From contig OZ025797.1 of assembly GCA_964019425.1 (NCBI GenBank), forward strand, positions 868,001 to 932,000: 64,000 nucleotides of DNA, read 5' to 3'. Below the pieces are notes generated by a model. That model saw nothing but the letters and a program-made list of their open reading frames with translations. It was not told the DNA's origin and did no database searches. Below, one piece after another: positions 1-9,300 of this stretch. Each line of letters opens with the position of its first letter. Position 1 is the first letter of the stretch. The position numbers and the translations under genes were made by a program. Origin of the DNA: Flectonema sp. DT1601. Lineage: Eukaryota > Euglenozoa > Diplonemea > Diplonemida > Diplonemidae.

Positions 1-3000
1 CCAACTTCGGGAACGCACTTCCAACCGGAGACGCTGCGTTCTAAGAATTTCGAAATTTTTGTATTTGAATTGCAGTGTGATTCTGATGTGCACAATTCGC
101 AGGTTGGAGCAACACCAGCATAACCTGCGCTACTATAACAACTTGAACAGCTACAAGGTTTGTATTGTGATGGACATGTTTCACAATTATCACCATTCCA
201 AAACCCACTACAAGAACATAAACATTGAGTTTGATCAACGTTTGTTGATACAGAAGCAGCGTTGTTGTTACAGTGTTCTGATTTCGTACATCTTGTACAA
301 GTTGGGTAATTTATATAACCGTCTTTACACTTATTACACGAAGATCCAGAATATGGATGAGGACAGTTGTCACATTGCGTACCAATAAACTGGTTATCAC
401 AGTCACACTTACAATAACGTTGTGTGTTGTCAGAGTAAGCTGTTCCACGGCCATTGCAGAAATCATCAAGGCATCGTTGGCAGTGGGGGTATTGGATTAG
501 ATTTGGAGCACACTTGTTGCAGTCAGAACCAGCGTATTGTACAGGACATGAATCACAGTTAGATCCTGTCCATTGATTCCTACATTGACAGATACAGTTA
601 CTGTTATCTGAATTTGAAGTGCAGGATATTGCTCTGCCTAAACAGTGTTGATCAGTATTACATTGAGTACAACTTGGATATCCTATTCTACCGACAGTAC
701 ACTTCTTACAACTAGTTGATATTTCATATAAAGAAGTATCACATTCATTACAAGACAATCCTTTCCATTGATCTTTACAAGTACATGAACAGGATAGTTG
801 TAATTCATCAGGTTCTGTAGCTGTCGCGTGATTTGAACAATCAGATTGAATATTACAACGTCTACAGTTAGGCCATCCGACATACGAGGGAGAACAGCTA
901 TCACAGTTTGCTCCAATAAATCCAATCTTACAAGAACAGTCACACTCATCTTGTTGAGGGTTTGCAGACACTCTATCAGCGCGATTATTACAATCGATTA
1001 CATTGCTGCATGTTCTACAGACAGGGTAATTAATCGCATTCCCACTGCAGCGGTTGCAGTTCGCTCCTTCAAATCTTGGCGGACAGATTTCACAATCAGC
1101 ACCCAGCCATCCGTTAATACATCCGACACATTCACATTCCGTTACCTTATTAGTGGATCCGGGGTTGTTACAGATCTTGGCTCCAGTTGGACAGTTTCCC
1201 GCGAATGCTTTGCAAGTGTTGTCTATACAAAGAATTGGTTTGTTTTTAGGACAGCGGAGGATACCTCCTTTAGAAGTACAGCAATCATCACCATGAATTG
1301 CAGTGTTGCAGAATGAGTTGTCTTCACATCTGTTAATGTTAATTTCATTTGTGTGATAAACCCATTGGCAGTCAGGGTTCTCAGTGTGATATCCTCTGAC
1401 TCTGAGAGCGCGATCATTACAATTTAAAGAATTACTACAAGGGATACAATCTGGGTAGCTACGATATCCTGGTGAGCATTCTCCGCAATCAGAATCTGAA
1501 GCGTGTTTTGGTAAGCACATTCCACACCGTGTACCATACCAACTATTCTTACAGTCACAAACACATTCATTATCAACACCCGTTACTGTATTAGCATTAC
1601 CGTTACAGTGTTCACTAATAGTACATAGCTCACAGGCTGGGTAGCTTGGTTGTCCTCCATAATTGGGAGCACACGCACTACAGTCTTGAGTCATGTCGAA
1701 CCTCTTTTCACAAATCAAACAAGAGCGACAGTTTCTGCAAGACACCGGACAAATATTCTTTACGTATGATAGTTGAGGAATGCCGTTAAAAAAGTCGTGA
1801 AGGTCACTACTACAATCGATTGTTAATAAAACATCACTACAAGAAACAGGAAGAACACTATTCACATCATCAACACAAATACTATTTGAACCAGTTTTAG
1901 AAGTACTCCACTGATGATCACATTCACAGATACAATTATTACCGTTGGATGTTACTCTTGTTGCGTGATTGCCGCAGTCGAATTCTACTGAGCATTGTCT
2001 GCACTTAGGGAAGTCTATACGACCTCCAGCACAAGTATTGCAGTCCCAACCTGCGTACTTTGAGTGACAGAAATCACATGATTTACCTGTCCATCCATTC
2101 CGACAGTCGCATTGACAGAATTCTGGACCAGTTGCCGGAATAGGACACTTACCGCAAGACTTTGGACAATAATCAGAAATAAGATTACTACTTAAAGTTA
2201 CTGATATTAAAGATGCTGATGAAGTACAACCGAGTTGCACAACATCTTTACAACTCATACCAAATAATCTTGACAACTTATCTAATGGATCATCATAACA
2301 CACACTTGGTGATGATAATGATCCGTGACCACTACAGTCACTCCCGGCATCACATCTTTGACAACATTTCGATGAATCATATTCGGGGTTTCCTTTGTCG
2401 CAATATTTGTAACCAACTCGACCTGAAGAACATCCATCACAGTCAGCAGATCCTTGAAATTTCCAGGGACAGTTCTGACAGTATTCTGAAGTATATTGAT
2501 TCCTACAATTACAAGTACAAGTCACTCCATCTGATGTTACTGAAACAGCTCTGGAGTTACATCGAGTTTCAGAACTGCAATAATGACAGGCGGGGAATGA
2601 CCATCTTTGAACACCATGTTGATCAAATCCACATTCATTGCAGTCTGCACCTGAATACTTCGCAGGGCATTTATCACATGTTGAACCTCTCCATGGAGCA
2701 GTGCAACTACAACTACAACCTGTTCTATAACAGTTAGGCCATGTAGCTCCAGCGTGATTACTGCAATCTGTTGCAACCGAACAGCTTCTACAGATTGGGT
2801 AACCAACGTGATTGGCATCACATCGACTGCAGTCACTTCCATGAAATCCAAATTTACAACTACAGACACACGACGTCCTCGATGAGTCTGATGTTACAGA
2901 TGCCGCATGTGAATTACAATGAACTTCATTAGTACATTTATTACATGTCGGGTATTGTTTGTATCCAATAGAACATTTATTACAATCAGTTCCCTCATAA

Positions 3001-3340
3001 GGAAGGTCGCAAGTAGAACATGTTGGACCTTTCCATTTATTAGAACAGGTGCAGGTACAGCTCAGTTGATTAGCTGCAGCAACTACTGAAGTACCGTGAT
3101 TACTGCAGTGGTCTATTACATTACATAATATACAAGTTGGATAATTAATATAATTCTGAGCACAAACAGAACAGGTAGACCCCGTGTATCCTGTTTTACA
3201 TTGACAACTGCCAGACACACATTGTCCATAACTACCACATCCACTACTGCAGTCTGCTGTGGAGCAGTCTGCACCTCGGAAACCGTCTTCACATTTGCAT
3301 GACCCAAGGGGCCACTGCGATGATGGCTGTGGAGTACTTG
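1..3340 (-). repeat. Tandem laminin/EGF-like cysteine-rich repeat array in the giant protein
   Basis: The C-proximal kilobase-scale part of the giant frame is built from repeats of roughly 70 residues. Each follows the pattern CxCxCxxxWxGxxCxxC, then YxGxDCxxC, then GYxxYPxCxxCxxxxHCxxxA. I count about a dozen units up to the window edge. Two ShKT-like modules (ending CPKSCGKC near 2170 and CPVSCRNC near 1740) interrupt the array. Such arrays are usually disulphide-rigid rods in surface proteins. Confidence 0.75.
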
Positions 3341-6300
3341 AGTCAACTTTATGAACAGAAATATAACTAGATCCACATCCGCACAATACACCACGACAGG
3401 AACGACCGCATCTCTTAGAGGAAACCCTTCCAGTTGGGAGTTCAGAGTCGCAGTAGCAACGACGAAGTGAGTTCATACCAAAGTAAGAATACCCTTGAGA
3501 TTCACACTTCGCTTTGCAACTAGAAAGCGTCGACAGACCCCCAGACATTAAATGTGACAGTCGTCCAGAGTAGCAGCCCACTCTCGTGTGACCACTTGAT
3601 GGTGAGAGGTCTACCCCGTATTCATGAAGTTCAGTTCGTTTTGAAGCAGTCAGTTTTGATGACAACAATGCGATGTGTGAAATATGAATACCAGTTGAGT
3701 CGATAAAGAGATTATCAACTGCTTGTGGAGAAGCTAATTCAGCGAATACAATGTGATACTCTCCATCTGTGAAAGTAGAACAACTTAGTCCACCACGGCG
3801 AGTACCGCAGTCTAAGCAATCAGTTCCTAGAGAGCAGCGGGATGTGATGGAGCCAGGGCCGCCGTCTTCACATTTCCCGTTTCCAGACCCTAGGCAAGTA
3901 TTTGTGCAAGGGTTCGCTGTTCTTCTTCCACAGTCAGTGCAGTCACTTCCCAGAGAACACATTGAATTGCGTGATCCTGGACCTCCATCATCACATTCTC
4001 CATCATTCGGCCACCAACAAGTATTTGTACAAATCTCATTACCTGATGTGCTACTAGAGATACTTCCCTTTTCATCATCGCCATCATCTACGTAGATGTG
4101 AGACCAGGCATCTCCTTTCCATTCTCCAATCTTTAATTTACTCGAGGCAATGCTGTCACTTTCGAGTAATACATTACCACAAGCACTAGATGGTACTTTT
4201 AATCTAATTACAATTGTTGAAACTGATAATGTCTCACCCACACAAGGAGTTGGTGGACGACACTCACGAATACCTCCGTAAGAGTTAACACACACGGCTG
4301 TTGTTGTAGAACAGATGTGATCAAGATATTGATTTGATCCAATTGGTGATTTATTAGCACACATATGTGGATAATTTGAAGGACATCTCTTCCTACCACC
4401 TCTGTTACGACAACAACTCCAATCACCATGTTGACCACTGCTATGAGATCTATATCTCCATCTATTTCTTGGAGTATGAGGAATGTAACAAAAGGTTCCG
4501 TCCGCACACTCCAGTTGGTTTCTTTGACGGCAATGTGTTGACCATGCGCATGAAGAAGGTGGTTGGATACTATGAGATCTTGAAGACCATCCATGGTGAT
4601 GACCTCTTCTTCCAGAGCCACACCTATAAGAAGAACTATGAGAACGATATCTCATCAGTATTTGTGGACTTCGCATGCGGATTCTGAAACTCCGACGCAC
4701 TGTTGTGTGTCGCAGTACACATCCACTATTTTGCGTCTCTCCCTGCACTGTACATTCTGGTGCTACGAGTGTTAGCTTACCGCCAGTTACACCACCTTCA
4801 CTCTCAACTACTCGCTCGCCTGGTTTCAAGTTCCACTTTTGCGAATTAGCATTATTCCACATCGTTACTGAAGGACCTGTTTTAATTAATCCCGTCTTCT
4901 GAATGTAGACTGCTGACACTCCCAGTCCAAGTAATGGAGGTGAAGGACTTGGAGGTGGAGTACTAATTTCAGGCTGTGGAGTACTAACAACAGGTAATCG
5001 TTGATTCCAGGTACACTTCTTTGTACTTAACAAACACCGTCTACGTGATGTTAGTGAAGTACAATCAGAAGGGGTAATGGTGTCAGAAGTGCCAGCACAG
5101 TTTCCGAGCATGCCATCGTTGCAGATACCGTGGCCTGAACAAAATAAGTTGGTAGCGTCATTGTGAGGGCAGACGTTTTCGCAAGCCTTGCCAAAGTAAC
5201 CAGTGTTGCAAATACATATTCCAGAGCCAATATTCTCATCACTGCAGTGACCATTTCCATTACATGGTCCAAGAACTGTTCCATATCCTGGACAGGGTTT
5301 ATCGCAGTAGGTTCCACCAACTCCTTCTGGGCATGTGCAAGAACCGTCACCTAATGTTCCTTCTTTACAACTACCCCTATTACAGTTGGGGCATTTTGTC
5401 TTACATGAAGAACCAAAATAGTTTGACTGGCACTGCATACAACCAGCTCCAGACCAATACCCGTTTACTGCATCAGATTTGCAGGTGCATACTCCGTCAC
5501 CTGAGGAGCCGGAATTGCAGACCCCGTTTGGTTCGCAATTGCAAACACCAGAACAGTCATCCGCGTAGTAGTTTGATTTACAAGTACAAATACCAACCAG
5601 AGGGTTTGTACTATCGCGGGTATCACATAACCCATGATTCTGATCACTATTACAATCACCTGGACAAGCAAAGTCATCGTCATCAATTCCAACAGAGATA
5701 TCCCTCACAAACCCATTACATACAAGTCCTGGTAATGCTAGACGTTGTTTTATTGAAGTGTGAGTTCGGATTCCTGTAATGACGTTGTTATCAACTGCAA
5801 TGAAGTGAGCATTCGTATGAATATTAGAACCAGATAATGATAAATCTGAAGAACTAGTTCTATATTGAACAAAACTATTTGAAAAGACATGCATCACAAT
5901 AGCTGGTGATGAACCCGCCCACGGACCAGTTACCGAGGTGGGTATTTGAAATAGTTTTCCTTCTTCAGTTACGATGCTGCTGTGATCGATTCCGTTTGGT
6001 GGAGAGACAGATGTTGTTATTATTACAAGTTTTAAAGAAAAAGAATACATTTTACCAGATGATCTAACGATGACTGATCCTTCATATTGTCCAGCACTAC
6101 TATAAGAAGGAATTGGGATAGAAATTGTTGTAGTCGCTGTGTACGGAGATGATAATGACTGAACTCCTTGGGGAGAGACTGAAACACCTGATGAGCCAAT
6201 CCGATTTCCTGAAGAGCTGTCTTGAAATTCTGATACAGATACAACACCTACGAATGCAACACTTCGTGTGAATTCAGCTTTTATTACAACTACACATCCA

Positions 6301-9300
6301 GGAGCTCCTACAAATTGCTGAGCACCACTCACTACTCTCGCAGCTTTCGATGTTAAAATTGCTGTAATTGGAGACCCACTTGGATTATCTGTTATTGAGA
6401 AAGTCCTTTTCGCACTCCTCTTAAACGTACTTGTTGTGCAATCATGAGATCCACTAGCTGTAATGCTTAATTGATAATTACCTAATGAAGTACCTCCTAA
6501 GTAATATCCCTCAAATTCCCCAACACTATTTGAATCGTATAGTGAAAGTGTCTTTGTAGATCCCGAAGGTGACTGTATCTCAACGTCAATTGAGACACCT
6601 GTTAATAGCCTACCGTTCGTGACGTCAGTTACAGAAGCTTGAACAAGAACAGGATTGCCTAATGAATACGCTTGTTGTAATTGAATATTTAAAACGATGG
6701 TACTTATACCTGTTATTCTCATTAATGTTTCAACAGGTGAATATTGATTTGACCCCCGTACTACTTTAAGTGAATACGTACCAGCAACTGCTCCTCTATC
6801 AAGAATGAATTGTTTAAATGGACCTGAAGTACTGTAACTTATGAGTGATGATGAAGTTTCTCCTATCACAGTAGTCCCATCTGATGTTGGAATTAATAAA
6901 GAAAGTTTAGTAGCAGAACTGTGAGAAGTTCCTGTTAGAAGTCTGACTGTCATTGGGAGTGACCACTCATCTACGTTGAATGGAATTTCAACACCATTTG
7001 ATCCAACAGTTGAGTCAACTCTCTTCATTTCTGATTCTCCTTTAGATTCCGACAACAGATCATTATAAATATCACCAAGTTCTGTAGCTGTTGCTGCGTA
7101 TCGAAACACCCCTCCAGTCAAACCAGCTATAAATGTTAATTTCTCTGATGCTGGTCCTTTACCACATCCAGACCCAAGACAAACAGTGTGTATCTTTATA
7201 TGTCTCGGAAGTATATTTGTTTGAATGTATTCTTCCCAAACTTTTAACATCTGTTGATGAGTATGACGAGGTTGCCAATATTCTTCACCGTCAGTCATTA
7301 CAATAATTACTTGTGGTCTGTTGTTAGTGCTTTCCTTTAGGAGCCCAAGCATCTTCTTCACACCTGATATAATATTAGTACCTCCAGAAGCAGGAATGTT
7401 GATAGATGATCGAACTTGAGATCTCGTTCTGTCAGATATTTCAGTCAATCCAAAAACAAGTTGAGCGCTACTACTGAACTGAACAACAGCAATTGAATCT
7501 CCGTTACTAGCTTGGTCTATAACTCTTCTAGCGTATTCTGTTCGGAGATTAGTTTTATCATTCCAAGACATTGATCCTGAACGGTCCAACACGAGTCCTA
7601 TCTCAGCTCTATTCTCAGTTTGAGAAGCATACACAATACTAGATACAGATGAAGAGGCATCACTCATAAACGAACAACCTTTTACTATTGATATTGTTAG
7701 AGAGTACGTTCCTCCTGCATTTTGTGGTGGTGTAGCAACAGTTAAAACATAAACCATTCTACTTTCATCGTATTGCATTGTGAAGGTACATTTTCTCAAA
7801 CCTACAGATATGTGAAGATCACTTGGTCGGAGTCCAAGCAGAGACATGTCAGCTCCGAGGATTGTTTTTAGTTTTACAGTAAAGGTAGGGAATGGCATTT
7901 GATAAGATCCAACTTGAACAGGATGTCGAACAGTTGGTGAAGTAATCTCAAGCGTTAGTCCACTTGCATAGAATATTGGAAATCGAGTCGACTGCTCTTT
8001 CGCCGACGTCACCACCGGAGATGACCACTCCACAGTAGTTCCAATAAAATACAACCCTGCTTCACCAGAAGAAGGAACTGTAAATAATGTCGTAAACGAA
8101 GAGATCTGTCTAGGCGGGAGTGTAAATGAATTTGAAAACTCACTCGGGATTTGAAGAGCCTGAGGGATACCAATTCCTTGAGAAATCTGCAACTGAAGTG
8201 AAGTAACAGACACTTGAAAAGCGTTCATATTTCGAACTCGAATTGTGACGCTTACCTGTTGTCCCGCTTCGTATGTTTCGGATGCTGTCTCTGCACAAAT
8301 CGAAACCCTCGGTGGTAACGGACAACGGGTGCAAATACTTTTCGGTTTCATGTCTAATACAGGAATTGGGGCATCAGGTGTGATTTGTTTATATCCACCA
8401 CAAGAACAGTGTTGATGTATTCCAGAATTTATTCTACAAGATGGATGTAGTAGAGATGTTTTTGAATAACAATTAACATCACACCATGAGACTTTAGTAT
8501 TAGCTTGTTTTCCTCTTGGAGTAGTTTCCCATGTAGAACATAAACCACTTTCTGTATCAGGAACAGTACAAGAACTCAAACAGTTACGACCGTTCCCATT
8601 CACACAATTAGATACGGAACTTTTGTGTGATCCACAACAACCTAATTCTGGGTAACATACATCAGGTTTTGCTTTATTCTGTCTGCAGTTCTTTAGTGCA
8701 GCACTGCTACATTGAGTACACTCAGCAAGAGGTGGGCTTAAATTACAAATTTGGTAAACATAATTATGCGACGAACAGGTGACCTGCTTAAGTTCCTTTG
8801 CTCCGTTCACCCATCTCTGGATATTAAATTTCGCGCGGCAGCCTTTATCGACGTAAAAATGTCCGTCTGGTTGAATCCCGAAACTCTCACCCAGAGTGCA
8901 TGGCGAGTTAGAATACTTACTCACCACACTAATATCACACGAATTCACGGATGGGTCTGCATAAGTAGCACATTTACTACACTGCGGCATTAGTGTTTGT
9001 AGGTTGCATTCTGCGTAGCGATAATACCAAGAATTGCAGTTGAATTTGTAGCCGTTAACTTTAAACATTGCTCGGCATCCGTCATTAACATAAAATTTAC
9101 CACTCGGTGAGAATCCATAAGAATCTTGATACACACATGACGACTGACTGTACCTTTTTAATAACAAAACTTCACAACCTTCAGGTGCCGGCATTGCGCA
9201 CTGCGCACACTGAGGTTTCAAAGGGGAAATAGAACAACTTTTGTACCTACCGTACCAGGAATAGCAGTATAATTCTCTATTTCCTATCCGAAACTTAGCT